64,000 bases of DNA from Micromussa lordhowensis (GCA_964020085.1 OZ026607.1:14849041-14913040); one strand, 5' to 3'. Positions 1 to 12,344 are shown, counted from the stretch's first letter. Program-made: numbers and translations. The notes: a model not told the origin generated them from the letters alone.

Positions 1-262
1 GTACGTGACAATGCAACAGGCCGAGTTGTACTTCTCGCCCCAAGGGAGCCTATTCAGTTTATTATTAGCATTTAATTACATAGTTAGCCGACGCCGATTG
101 GCTCTAAAGTATAGTGATTTTCACGTGATCTCCAGCTGATCTTTGAGTCCAAACCGGGCCGCAAGCAAACAAAGGGAAAGGAATGTCCCCTTGGCTTCAG
201 CAGACGTTCGCGAGGGAGGAAGATTGCGTGACGAGCCCAAAGAGCGTCTGCGAAGGAGGCTA
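1..262. mobile_element. Terminus of a Mutator-like (MULE) element, truncated by the window edge
   Basis: The stretch is an inverted near-copy of 21040-21296, the left end of the complete MULE at 21040-21962. Its outer end is GGAGGCTA at 255-262, matching the terminal bases of that element. The other end lies before the window, so the target duplication (CCCAAGGAA would be the right-hand copy at 263-271) cannot be confirmed. Copy identity is high by eye, with a few substitutions and small gaps. Confidence 0.75.
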
Positions 263-595
263 CCCAAGGAACTGATTGATGAATTCTTGAGTGGGTACAA
301 GAGAAGGAAGTACCTCCAGGAGACCCTTGGCAGGGCTTTTAAAGAGTTCCCGTCATCACCTGAATCAATTAAACATGCTGTTGCTATGAAGTACCAGAAT
401 TTCCTATCTCGTAGAAAATTCAACCTTGTGTGTAAAAGAATGTCTTCTTAATTCAATGGAGAGAATGTGGTTTGGATTTCTAGGAATGTGCAATACCTGG
501 GAATTGATATCAGACTTTCTCAGGCAGTTAGTGACAAGGTAGTTGACAAATTTGTTAAAGACTTAAGGTGGCTCGATAGTCAAGTACATATATGA
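263..595 (+). pseudogene. Decayed coding remnant of an unnamed, probably cnidarian, protein family
   Basis: One reading frame runs from the MULE end to a TGA at 593-595, broken only by an in-frame TAA at 449-451. Peptides include FKEFPSSPESIKHAVAMKYQ, FLSRRKFNLVCK and, after the stop, VVWISRNVQYLGIDIRLSQA followed by VSDKVVDKFVKDLR. The Lys/Arg-rich segment followed by a W-x-x-R-N-V-x-x-L-G-I-D motif resembles large uncharacterised cnidarian proteins I have seen but cannot name. The 5' part is missing because a MULE sits there. The tandem duplication breakpoint at 467/468 falls inside the frame, so only the 3' part recurs at 6293-6420. Confidence 0.45.
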
Positions 596-2700
596 AAATC
601 TGAAGATTTTGCCTGACTTGAGGAGAGGAGTGGGGTATTTAAAAGCTCTATTTTTCTGCAAATGTTTTGGTTGAGGGACTGGGTCTGGCATGCATATTTA
701 ATGTATGATGGCAGCTGGTCACGTGACCTTACTCAGCTCATTATAATTGACTTTCGGTTCGGCGGAATCGTGTGTAGCCTTAATGTAATCTGGGGCAAAA
801 ATTGAACCAAATTTCATTATTTTGGGACATTTGCTGGTGCCAGAGCTCATCATTAAGGGCTGAGATGGCTTAAACCTTGCCAATTCCAAAGAACTGTTTA
901 TTGGCACTGTGAATGTGACAAACTTCGACCAGATGCCCGATTGCAGCTACTGGCAGTTTGTTATTTATGGACAAGGGGCCAAAAAGCAAATGAGCCTTGT
1001 CTCACCAGGCTTCAACTGGCAGATATGGAAGTTTCAATCAATTGTGGAAGTGACTGGAAAACTTTTAGTGTGTTATTGAAGCCTGGTCAGAGACTTATAT
1101 AAAAATATCCATTTGGTTGGAGGTAGGTCTTTCCCGCTCAAAGAACACTCTAATTTCCCAGGATGCAATGCGGTCAGATTCCTGCTCGTTGGCTGCTTGG
1201 TTGAGATTGCTGACAAAAAGGAGCTATTTAAGCTCTTGCTGGACTTTTTTGGCCGAACTTTCCAGTTGAGTTGGAAGCAGAAGAGTTGTTTTGTAATGAT
1301 TTCCCTGTGATTAAATGACTGAGCTAATGAAGGATGTGTCCAGACTGTTTGCTTGTGAGGCAAGATTTGCATGAAATCCGTGTGATGTTTTGCAGCTGGT
1401 ATGTAGTTTTTCTGCAATATCTATTGTCTACATTTTCGGAGAAAGAGCACAGTGCTGCCATCTATTTTCCTCCACTGTTTCAGTGCAAAACAAATACTTC
1501 TGCACTAGAATTGCTTACAGAAATGATAAGACCAAGCCTAGAGAATTTTTTTCTCAACCCTATGCAGTTTCGAATGTTCAGACGTGCATGGAAAAGGTAG
1601 CTAGGGACATCCTTAATGTTCCATGCTTTTAATATCTCCAGCTTTCTGGTCCTCAGGCTGAAGGTTGATGAACACTCTATACAATGAACCAAAATAATGC
1701 TTATCTGGCAAATTCTTTTGCTACAGCAGGCAAAACACTGGTGCTGTGTATTGTCCAGAAAGGTCTGTTTTTGCAAATTTCAACTTTCCAGATTATTTTT
1801 CTCTGCAAGTATTGAATGCCAGCCAGCCATTTTGTTTGATTGCATAGACCATCTAAATGTAATCTGCAAAAAATGGTTTCTTGCCTGTGTGACTTATTGT
1901 TTTCTCTCAGTTACTGCTACAAGGAAAGCACCCTCTGAGACACCATACCAAAGCTTGTACTGTTACCATGGCAACAAGACACCCAAACATCATTGTGTTT
2001 GTCATCATTCATAGCAACTAGTGTCGTGATGTTGGTTTTGTCTAATTTAGTTGCATTTTCATGTCAAAAGTCTTTTTGACTATCGAGCCTCCTTAATCAT
2101 TGGTCATTGCAATCAAATACCCAACGTACACCCCAGGTGTTACAAGAACAGTCACAGGGCTTGTCCTTATTATAATGGATCTTCATGTTCGAGGTCCACA
2201 TCTTATCATATATGGGGAAGTTTCATTGTCTTTGTTAACATTCTAAGTGCTCCAGTTGTTAAATGCATCTCGATCCCCCAACACTGCAGTGGAGCAGGAA
2301 GCCCCCGGGCTGGTGGTTCGGTCAACTGATGATTTATTCCCATTTGGGCACTCTGCAGAAAAACATGCTGTAGTAGTGGCTAAAGATGATCCACCAGGTC
2401 AACTGGAAACCAGACCATGTGAACAAACTAAGCCAGGCTGACATGGTGCGCAAACTCATGGTGACATGGCGATATTTTTATTTAAGAAATAATTAAAGAC
2501 AAGATTTAAAGGACTTGTCTTTTTTGTTTTGCTTTGTTGTTTGTTCTCTGGAAGCCTAAGCGGATGTCAGGGGTTTGTTGTGCCAAAAAACCTGATGAGA
2601 AAGAGAAGTAATGAGAAAGAGCAAACTTTGGCAGAATTAAATTCAGCTCATCGCCATTTGCAAGCAAAATGTCACTTAGTACCTAGCTCTTATAAACCAA
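596..2700. other. No supported gene in this part of the duplicated unit
   Basis: Only short overlapping ORFs on both strands, none longer than about 115 codons and none with a recognisable motif. The sequence is moderately AT-rich. The same statement holds for 6421-8525 in unit 2. Confidence 0.5.
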
Positions 2701-2703
2701 GCT

Positions 2704-3065
2704 GGAGGTCTGTATGGGAGAATCTTGACCTAGGTTGTGAGTACAGACCAAACGCAGTTAGGTCTGTACTCACTAACTCACTCACTGTGTTAACTAACAT
2801 TTTGGTCAGATGCCGGTCTATCGATTTCAGCCAATCGTGAATTTGGTAGTTCCGATCCCAGTGCTTGTGAGACAGTGCCATGTAATAAAAACCAGTTACA
2901 TTGAACGAATTAAATTGTTCAAGTTTGCGCCATATAATTAACATGTGATTAACTGAGCTTAGGCGGTCTGTGTGATAGCATCTTGACCTCAGTCGTTTTT
3001 TACAGACCTCACTGCGTTCGGTCTGTACTATCGATCTCGGTCAAGATTCTCATATACAGACCTCC
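2704..3065. mobile_element. Foldback/TIR element with 27-bp terminal inverted repeats (copy in unit 1)
   Basis: 2704-2730 and the reverse complement of 3039-3065 match at about 25 of 27 positions (both begin GGAGGTCTGTAT and end GAATCTTGACC). The interior holds further short palindromes built from the same word: GTGAGTACAGACC...GGTCTGTACTCAC at about 2737-2775, and ACAGACC...GGTCTGT near 3002-3027. No coding potential. This is a non-autonomous element of unassigned superfamily. Confidence 0.75.
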
Positions 3066-3389
3066 ATCTCAGTTAATAAGAGGTAAACATTATTCAATTC
3101 ACTGATAATCGACTATGATCTGGGTAGTCCGCAGGAAAGCAAGCCGCAGTAGCTAGAGATGATCCACAATGCAAATCGGAAACCAGACCATGTGACATGG
3201 ACAAACTGGACATGGTGTGCAACGCAAAGAGGAAACCAATGATGTGTCTACAGAGGAAGCAGGTTCAAAGGCAATGTTAGCATAAATATTACGTACAAAA
3301 TGAAATGTTTGAAGTCATGTTAAAATATTTTTAATTCAGAAATGTTAAGGACTTCAATATACTGTAGTCATATTCTCAGTAATGGACTG

Positions 3390-3512
3390 GAACTAGCTTG
3401 CGATGGATACTAGTGCGTGGAATCGTTTTAAATGCAAGTGACATGGAGCTTTTATTAATGATATCCCCTCTGCATTAGTCTCCATTGCAAGCTAGTTCCA
3501 GTGCAATACCAA
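3390..3512. repeat. Inverted repeat, about 22-bp arms (also at 9215-9337)
   Basis: ACTGGAACTAGCTTGCGATGGA near 3390 pairs with TCCATTGCAAGCTAGTTCCAGT near 3482-3503, separated by about 70 bp. This small foldback is present in both duplication units. Confidence 0.65.
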
Positions 3513-3745
3513 GGATACAAATCTGGTCTATTACAAGATATTAATTATTTTTTTTAGTAGGGGAGGGGAGGGGGAGACAAGAAGACGTCAAGGGACTGTG
3601 GTAATTGTTGGTGCCTGAAAATTAAAGAAAGAAATATCTATACGGAGAACATGGCATTTGGAATCCATTGTTCAAATCATTAATATTCTTATAGTCTTTA
3701 ATGATGAACTTTATGTCCACAAGATAACATGTCTTAAGTCATGTC

Positions 3746-3790
3746 ATTTTCAATACTGCACTCAGCTTCGCTTCGTGCAGTATTGAAAAT
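3746..3790. repeat. Perfect 16-bp-stem hairpin with CTTCGCTTC in the loop (also 9571-9615)
   Basis: ATTTTCAATACTGCAC pairs exactly with GTGCAGTATTGAAAAT around a 13-base loop containing CTTCGCTTC. It is typical of the core of a foldback MITE. The same loop word occurs in the foldbacks at 13591-13735 and 24678-24699. Confidence 0.7.
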
Positions 3791-4324
3791 TTCTCGTTCG
3801 TTGTACAGTAAGCGCTTGCGTGTATTTGAAAACAAAACACTCACAACAGTCTCTAACCCGTAAATACATCACGCGTTATTAATATTAAAGTATTGACTCC
3901 TCAAAACTACAGCTAAAAGATTCTCAGAGACAATTGATCTCAGCTTAACAACTTTATATCCCTGATTGTTTTGCATAGTTATTATAAATACACTGTATAC
4001 TCACTCTATACTGTATACTGTATACTCAAGTTGTTAATATTATCATTTATTAGCTAGGTTTCTGGGGGAAGAGATTCAAGGTTAGAAATTGCAGAACAGG
4101 CTTACAAGAGGCTAGTCACTCACATGGAAAATACCTGTAACAAGCGCCAAACACCAGAAGTTGGCAAGCCAGGCTGTGGTCTGGGTACCTTGTACCGTTT
4201 ATAAAGGAACATTACTCCGAACGAACAGAACAAATGAAACTGGGAAATGGTGGTAGGTCACGCGAGCAAACTACATACGTAGTTTCTACGTTCAAGAACA
4301 TCAGCGCATGCCTAGCTGTTACAG

Positions 4325-4729
4325 CTCACATTTCAATTTTCGTGTTCACCCCACTGTAAAACCTCGATCGAGTGCCATTGCAGTTGTGACAGAAAGAAGG
4401 AGGACAACATTGATTGTTGTGCCAATTGCCTAGAGAGTATGGAAGTTGTTTTATGTGCAAAGAACAAACAACTCTCTCCAAAGGTCCTTGACATTCTGAA
4501 AGCTGTAAAATGTAGTGTATGCAAGAACCTGTTTGCAGATGAAGCAGCACTGACATCACACTTGGCCTCCCGTGGATCTCAAACACAGATAAGAGCAGTC
4601 AACAAGGCACCAAATAACATGGAAGTTGATGAACTTAAAACTAAATTGCGTGCGACGAGACTTTGTACAGAAAGCAATAAAGATATTCCTGTCAGAAGAG
4701 TAGAGGGTGCAATAGCAGATGAACACTAG
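4325..4729 (+). CDS. Cys-rich ORF with C2H2-like and SAP-like segments; probable terminal exon (unit 1)
   Basis: An open frame begins just after a plausible acceptor (CTGTTACAG, ending 4324) and runs to TAG at 4727-4729, 134 codons. An internal ATG at 4439 would give 96 residues. The first part is very Cys-rich (ECHCSCDRKK, then DCCANCLES). Around residues 60-85 is CSVCKNLF with a later His (ALTSH), half of a C2H2 finger because no second zinc-binding His follows at normal spacing. The C-terminal MEVDELKTKLRATRL and RRVEGAI fit a SAP helix-turn-helix DNA-binding motif. SAP domains bind AT-rich DNA in nuclear proteins, and C2H2/SAP pairings occur in transposon-encoded proteins. No upstream exon was identified. 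It could be the tail of a larger gene or an element ORF. Confidence 0.5.
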   Translation, partial: LTFQFSCSPHCKTSIECHCSCDRKKEDNIDCCANCLESMEVVLCAKNKQLSPKVLDILKAVKCSVCKNLFADEAALTSHLASRGSQTQIRAVNKAPNNMEVDELKTKLRATRLCTESNKDIPVRRVEGAIADEH

Positions 4730-6292
4730 ATATATAAAGGAACATTATGCCAATGAATTGAATGTATGAAACCCGGGTGTCAAAGGCCTCGTTGATTCGT
4801 TGATTCATTTCAAAAATCGAGTCGCAAATGTACAAGCAATTAGTAGCTGTCATAAAAATGTAAATTGTATCATGCACCTGTCTTCATCCAGTCCCTTAGG
4901 GCTGGACTCCAGGGAAGGGTACATGCACTTTATGGATCTTTCAGGAAGTTTGTAGTCCCCATCAAGGGGCAAGGTAGGAACGGGCTACCCAACAATGGTT
5001 TAATATAGGGAGGCTCTACCCTGAAGTCCAAATACTTACCATTTACATACCATTTTCCACAGAAAAGGCGGTCCCTCCATGTAGCTTCCATAAAAATGGC
5101 GCCCCTTTCACATCCTTTGGTACAGTAAGCAGAATAGGCAAAATGGTGCTTTGGCAAGGTGAGGAGAATTTGTGCAAGAGACTTCCAAAGACCCTTCAGT
5201 AAATACTCCTAAATCACAGTTTCCCATCATTCTTTTCTACATTGTTTTGTATACTTTGTCCTGTGAAGTTTATGCCTTTTTCATTAAAAAAAAAGTAGCT
5301 ATGGTATATTACAATTTCTGGATTCTGATTGCTTAACAGGTAAAGGTATATGACCTCCATAGACCACATATATGTGTACGCATCGTTTTCTCAACGATTG
5401 TGGCCGATTTTGATGTATTTCTTTGGGTATCTTTTAATAAAATAGTTATTCCACTCCCGCTTATTGTATATGAGATAGTTTATCTACCGTCCTGTATCCA
5501 ACACGTGCTCATAGAATAATTGTTTAACAATATCAAGCTTCGTAAATATACCCATCTCTGTTGGAGCCTCCCTGTATAGTCCGTATAGGTAACAGCACTT
5601 GTGTCCATGGGAAAGATTTAAATGCAAAAAAAATAACTCTGCATGAAAATAAGAGGCAAAACTGTAGCTATGATTTTGCGATTTATTATAACATTCAATC
5701 CCTTTCCCTCAAAGCCCCTGTTTTATATTCCAAATGTTACAATGGAAATCTTGGAAAGATAAATGGAGACTAAAGTGAAACCACTACTAAACTTGAACAC
5801 CTGCTTTTAAAGGAGCTGCCTAACAGATTAAATTCATGGCCATATCGTAAAAGTTTTTTGCATATGGCAAATTAACACTTTCATCATCAGTTACATTGAC
5901 CTGAATGTGCATGACATTTTATTTTAAAACTAAAACATGATATGTTCTATGGACATGTCAAATGAGCGAAAAACAATTATTTTCATTTGTATGGTATTTA
6001 CAAAACAAGAGGACCAGTGTTTTTCTCTATAACCCAAACAATACCCCTAACAGGGAAACACAAATGCTGGTCCAAAAAAATATCTGAGTAATTAATTAAC
6101 AAACGTTTGGAGCTGATATGTGCAATTTCAATAAACAGCTGTCTGCCAAAAATGTATGTTTAAAAGCCATTCCATTAAATAGACAGACTCTATGGATGAG
6201 ATTTTCTAGGGAAGGGAGTAGAAACTTAGTGTCCTTTTATTTTGGGGAGGGGAGTGACTTACTTCATCAGTGGGGAGGGGGGATATAAAATG
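4730..6292. other. No supported gene; AT-rich 3' part of duplication unit 1
   Basis: I see no conserved coding motif. Six of the seven differences between the two units fall between 5489 and 6073 in this stretch. The corresponding region of unit 2 is 10555-12118. Confidence 0.5.
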
Positions 6293-8528
6293 TGGTTTGG
6301 ATTTCTAGGAATGTGCAATACCTGGGAATTGATATCAGACTTTCTCAGGCAGTTAGTGACAAGGTAGTTGACAAATTTGTTAAAGACTTAAGGTGGCTCG
6401 ATAGTCAAGTACATATATGAAAATCTGAAGATTTTGCCTGACTTGAGGAGAGGAGTGGGGTATTTAAAAGCTCTATTTTTCTGCAAATGTTTTGGTTGAG
6501 GGACTGGGTCTGGCATGCATATTTAATGTATGATGGCAGCTGGTCACGTGACCTTACTCAGCTCATTATAATTGACTTTCGGTTCGGCGGAATCGTGTGT
6601 AGCCTTAATGTAATCTGGGGCAAAAATTGAACCAAATTTCATTATTTTGGGACATTTGCTGGTGCCAGAGCTCATCATTAAGGGCTGAGATGGCTTAAAC
6701 CTTGCCAATTCCAAAGAACTGTTTATTGGCACTGTGAATGTGACAAACTTCGACCAGATGCCCGATTGCAGCTACTGGCAGTTTGTTATTTATGGACAAG
6801 GGGCCAAAAAGCAAATGAGCCTTGTCTCACCAGGCTTCAACTGGCAGATATGGAAGTTTCAATCAATTGTGGAAGTGACTGGAAAACTTTTAGTGTGTTA
6901 TTGAAGCCTGGTCAGAGACTTATATAAAAATATCCATTTGGTTGGAGGTAGGTCTTTCCCGCTCAAAGAACACTCTAATTTCCCAGGATGCAATGCGGTC
7001 AGATTCCTGCTCGTTGGCTGCTTGGTTGAGATTGCTGACAAAAAGGAGCTATTTAAGTTCTTGCTGGACTTTTTTGGCCGAACTTTCCAGTTGAGTTGGA
7101 AGCAGAAGAGTTGTTTTGTAATGATTTCCCTGTGATTAAATGACTGAGCTAATGAAGGATGTGTCCAGACTGTTTGCTTGTGAGGCAAGATTTGCATGAA
7201 ATCCGTGTGATGTTTTGCAGCTGGTATGTAGTTTTTCTGCAATATCTATTGTCTACATTTTCGGAGAAAGAGCACAGTGCTGCCATCTATTTTCCTCCAC
7301 TGTTTCAGTGCAAAACAAATACTTCTGCACTAGAATTGCTTACAGAAATGATAAGACCAAGCCTAGAGAATTTTTTTCTCAACCCTATGCAGTTTCGAAT
7401 GTTCAGACGTGCATGGAAAAGGTAGCTAGGGACATCCTTAATGTTCCATGCTTTTAATATCTCCAGCTTTCTGGTCCTCAGGCTGAAGGTTGATGAACAC
7501 TCTATACAATGAACCAAAATAATGCTTATCTGGCAAATTCTTTTGCTACAGCAGGCAAAACACTGGTGCTGTGTATTGTCCAGAAAGGTCTGTTTTTGCA
7601 AATTTCAACTTTCCAGATTATTTTTCTCTGCAAGTATTGAATGCCAGCCAGCCATTTTGTTTGATTGCATAGACCATCTAAATGTAATCTGCAAAAAATG
7701 GTTTCTTGCCTGTGTGACTTATTGTTTTCTCTCAGTTACTGCTACAAGGAAAGCACCCTCTGAGACACCATACCAAAGCTTGTACTGTTACCATGGCAAC
7801 AAGACACCCAAACATCATTGTGTTTGTCATCATTCATAGCAACTAGTGTCGTGATGTTGGTTTTGTCTAATTTAGTTGCATTTTCATGTCAAAAGTCTTT
7901 TTGACTATCGAGCCTCCTTAATCATTGGTCATTGCAATCAAATACCCAACGTACACCCCAGGTGTTACAAGAACAGTCACAGGGCTTGTCCTTATTATAA
8001 TGGATCTTCATGTTCGAGGTCCACATCTTATCATATATGGGGAAGTTTCATTGTCTTTGTTAACATTCTAAGTGCTCCAGTTGTTAAATGCATCTCGATC
8101 CCCCAACACTGCAGTGGAGCAGGAAGCCCCCGGGCTGGTGGTTCGGTCAACTGATGATTTATTCCCATTTGGGCACTCTGCAGAAAAACATGCTGTAGTA
8201 GTGGCTAAAGATGATCCACCAGGTCAACTGGAAACCAGACCATGTGAACAAACTAAGCCAGGCTGACATGGTGCGCAAACTCATGGTGACATGGCGATAT
8301 TTTTATTTAAGAAATAATTAAAGACAAGATTTAAAGGACTTGTCTTTTTTGTTTTGCTTTGTTGTTTGTTCTCTGGAAGCCTAAGCGGATGTCAGGGGTT
8401 TGTTGTGCCAAAAAACCTGATGAGAAAGAGAAGTAATGAGAAAGAGCAAACTTTGGCAGAATTAAATTCAGCTCATCGCCATTTGCAAGCAAAATGTCAC
8501 TTAGTACCTAGCTCTTATAAACCAAGCT

Positions 8529-8890
8529 GGAGGTCTGTATGGGAGAATCTTGACCTAGGTTGTGAGTACAGACCAAACGCAGTTAGGTCTGTACTCACTA
8601 ACTCACTCACTGTGTTAACTAACATTTTGGTCAGATGCCGGTCTATCGATTTCAGCCAATCGTGAATTTGGTAGTTCCGATCCCAGTGCTTGTGAGACAG
8701 TGCCATGTAATAAAAACCAGTTACATTGAACGAATTAAATTGTTCAAGTTTGCGCCATATAATTAACATGTGATTAACTGAGCTTAGGCGGTCTGTGTGA
8801 TAGCATCTTGACCTCAGTCGTTTTTTACAGACCTCACTGCGTTCGGTCTGTACTATCGATCTCGGTCAAGATTCTCATATACAGACCTCC
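8529..8890. mobile_element. Foldback/TIR element with 27-bp terminal inverted repeats (copy in unit 2)
   Basis: Duplicate of the 2704-2730/3039-3065 inverted-repeat element, carried by the tandem duplication. Confidence 0.75.
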
Positions 8891-10149
8891 ATCTCAGTTA
8901 ATAAGAGGTAAACATTATTCAATTCACTGATAATCGACTATGATCTGGGTAGTCCGCAGGAAAGCAAGCCGCAGTAGCTAGAGATGATCCACAATGCAAA
9001 TCGGAAACCAGACCATGTGACATGGACAAACTGGACATGGTGTGCAACGCAAAGAGGAAACCAATGATGTGTCTACAGAGGAAGCAGGTTCAAAGGCAAT
9101 GTTAGCATAAATATTACGTACAAAATGAAATGTTTGAAGTCATGTTAAAATATTTTTAATTCAGAAATGTTAAGGACTTCAATATACTGTAGTCATATTC
9201 TCAGTAATGGACTGGAACTAGCTTGCGATGGATACTAGTGCGTGGAATCGTTTTAAATGCAAGTGACATGGAGCTTTTATTAATGATATCCCCTCTGCAT
9301 TAGTCTCCATTGCAAGCTAGTTCCAGTGCAATACCAAGGATACAAATCTGGTCTATTACAAGATATTAATTATTTTTTTTAGTAGGGGAGGGGAGGGGGA
9401 GACAAGAAGACGTCAAGGGACTGTGGTAATTGTTGGTGCCTGAAAATTAAAGAAAGAAATATCTATACGGAGAACATGGCATTTGGAATCCATTGTTCAA
9501 ATCATTAATATTCTTATAGTCTTTAATGATGAACTTTATGTCCACAAGATAACATGTCTTAAGTCATGTCATTTTCAATACTGCACTCAGCTTCGCTTCG
9601 TGCAGTATTGAAAATTTCTCGTTCGTTGTACAGTAAGCGCTTGCGTGTATTTGAAAACAAAACACTCACAACAGTCTCTAACCCGTAAATACATCACGCG
9701 TTATTAATATTAAAGTATTGACTCCTCAAAACTACAGCTAAAAGATTCTCAGAGACAATTGATCTCAGCTTAACAACTTTATATCCCTGATTGTTTTGCA
9801 TAGTTATTATAAATACACTGTATACTCACTCTATACTGTATACTGTATACTCAAGTTGTTAATATTATCATTTATTAGCTAGGTTTCTGGGGGAAGAGAT
9901 TCAAGGTTAGAAATTGCAGAACAGGCTTACAAGAGGCTAGTCACTCACATGGAAAATACCTGTAACAAGCGCCAAACACCAGAAGTTGGCAAGCCAGGCT
10001 GTGGTCTGGGTACCTTGTACCGTTTATAAAGGAACATTACTCCGAACGAACAGAACAAATGAAACTGGGAAATGGTGGTAGGTCACGCGAGCAAACTACA
10101 TACGTAGTTTCTACGTTCAAGAACATCAGCGCATGCCTAGCTGTTACAG

Positions 10150-10554
10150 CTCACATTTCAATTTTCGTGTTCACCCCACTGTAAAACCTCGATCGAGTGC
10201 CATTGCAGTTGTGACAGAAAGAAGGAGGACAACATTGATTGTTGTGCCAATTGCCTAGAGAGTATGGAAGTTGTTTTATGTGCAAAGAACAAACAACTCT
10301 CTCCAAAGGTCCTTGACATTCTGAAAGCTGTAAAATGTAGTGTATGCAAGAACCTGTTTGCAGATGAAGCAGCACTGACATCACACTTGGCCTCCCGTGG
10401 ATCTCAAACACAGATAAGAGCAGTCAACAAGGCACCAAATAACATGGAAGTTGATGAACTTAAAACTAAATTGCGTGCGACGAGACTTTGTACAGAAAGC
10501 AATAAAGATATTCCTGTCAGAAGAGTAGAGGGTGCAATAGCAGATGAACACTAG
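10150..10554 (+). CDS. Cys-rich ORF with C2H2-like and SAP-like segments (unit 2 copy)
   Basis: Identical by eye to 4325-4729, produced by the tandem duplication. The acceptor, Cys-rich stretch, half finger, SAP-like tail and stop are all preserved. Because the copies are so recent, the lack of differences says nothing about selection. Confidence 0.5.
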   Translation, partial: LTFQFSCSPHCKTSIECHCSCDRKKEDNIDCCANCLESMEVVLCAKNKQLSPKVLDILKAVKCSVCKNLFADEAALTSHLASRGSQTQIRAVNKAPNNMEVDELKTKLRATRLCTESNKDIPVRRVEGAIADEH

Positions 10555-12344
10555 ATATATAAAGGAACATTATGCCAATGAATTGAATGTATGAAACCCG
10601 GGTGTCAAAGGCCTCGTTGATTCGTTGATTCATTTCAAAAATCGAGTCGCAAATGTACAAGCAATTAGTAGCTGTCATAAAAATGTAAATTGTATCATGC
10701 ACCTGTCTTCATCCAGTCCCTTAGGGCTGGACTCCAGGGAAGGGTACATGCACTTTATGGATCTTTCAGGAAGTTTGTAGTCCCCATCAAGGGGCAAGGT
10801 AGGAACGGGCTACCCAACAATGGTTTAATATAGGGAGGCTCTACCCTGAAGTCCAAATACTTACCATTTACATACCATTTTCCACAGAAAAGGCGGTCCC
10901 TCCATGTAGCTTCCATAAAAATGGCGCCCCTTTCACATCCTTTGGTACAGTAAGCAGAATAGGCAAAATGGTGCTTTGGCAAGGTGAGGAGAATTTGTGC
11001 AAGAGACTTCCAAAGACCCTTCAGTAAATACTCCTAAATCACAGTTTCCCATCATTCTTTTCTACATTGTTTTGTATACTTTGTCCTGTGAAGTTTATGC
11101 CTTTTTCATTAAAAAAAAAGTAGCTATGGTATATTACAATTTCTGGATTCTGATTGCTTAACAGGTAAAGGTATATGACCTCCATAGACCACATATATGT
11201 GTACGCATCGTTTTCTCAACGATTGTGGCCGATTTTGATGTATTTCTTTGGGTATCTTTTAATAAAATAGTTATTCCACTCCCGCTTATTGTATATGAGA
11301 TAGTTTATCTACCATCCTGTATCCAACACGTGCTCATAGAATAATTGTTTAACAATATCAAGCCTCGTAAATATACCCATCTCTGTTGGAGCCTCCCTGT
11401 ATAGTCCGTATAGGTAACAGCACCCGTGTCCATGGGAAAGATTTAAATGCAAAAAAAAATAACTCTGCATGAAAATAAGAGGCAAAACTGTAGCTATGAT
11501 TTTGCGATTTATTATAACATTCAATCCCTTTCCCTCAAAGCCCCTGTTTTATATTCCAAATGTTACAATGGAAATCTTGGAAAGATAAATGGAGACTAAA
11601 GTGAAACCACTACTAAACTTGAACACCTGCTTTTAAAGGAGCTGCCTAACAGATTAAATTCATGGCCATATCGTAAAAGTTTTTTGCATATGGCAAATTA
11701 ACACTTTCATCATCAGTTACATTGACCTGAATGTGCATGACATTTTATTTTAAAACTAAAACATGATATGTTCTATGGACATGTCAAATGAGCGAAAAAC
11801 AATTATTTTCATTTGTATGGTATTTACAAAACAAGAGGACCAGTGTTTTTCTCTATAACCCAAACAATACCCCTAACAGGGAAACACAAATGCTGGTCAA
11901 AAAAAATATCTGAGTAATTAATTAACAAACGTTTGGAGCTGATATGTGCAATTTCAATAAACAGCTGTCTGCCAAAAATGTATGTTTAAAAGCCATTCCA
12001 TTAAATAGACAGACTCTATGGATGAGATTTTCTAGGGAAGGGAGTAGAAACTTAGTGTCCTTTTATTTTGGGGAGGGGAGTGACTTACTTCATCAGTGGG
12101 GAGGGGGGATATAAAATGGGACCGGGGCGGGGGGAATAAAATGGAATGGCCCTAAACATTTCTAAAACCGAATTGCAAAGTCCACCGAATGTAACCTGTT
12201 CCAGGCTCTCAGTAGTTGGGGACGAGCGAAAACGAGTTGTTGTGGGGACTTCAAATTGGAGTAGAGCTACATCCTTTCTTAAAGTTATTATATCAGTTGA
12301 TATTTAAAAAGTTATGTAATACTCTACAATAAAACTGAGATACT

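Larger units (their letters stand above)
468..6292. repeat. Tandem duplication, unit 1 (5,825 bp)
   Basis: The whole unit recurs head-to-tail at 6293-12118 with offset 5825. Reading the two copies side by side I see only about six substitutions (for example 1233 c/7058 t, 5489 g/11314 a, 5539 t/11364 c, 5599-5600 tt/11424-11425 cc, 6073 c/11899 a) and one added A in an A-run near 5630. AATG precedes both the unit start (464-467) and the unit end (6289-6292), a 4-bp microhomology at the junction. Confidence 0.97.
6293..12118. repeat. Tandem duplication, unit 2 (5,826 bp)
   Basis: Second copy of 468-6292, one base longer because of an extra A in a homopolymer. It ends at AAATG before unique sequence GGACCGGGGCGG. 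It repeats every element described for unit 1: the coding remnant tail (6293-6420), the inverted-repeat element (8529-8890), hairpins and the Cys-rich/SAP-like ORF. Confidence 0.97.

Noticed and set aside
1073..2441. Several ORFs of 60-115 codons on both strands in the duplicated unit
   Set aside because: They overlap each other in different frames, carry no recognisable motif, and recur in unit 2 only because of the duplication.
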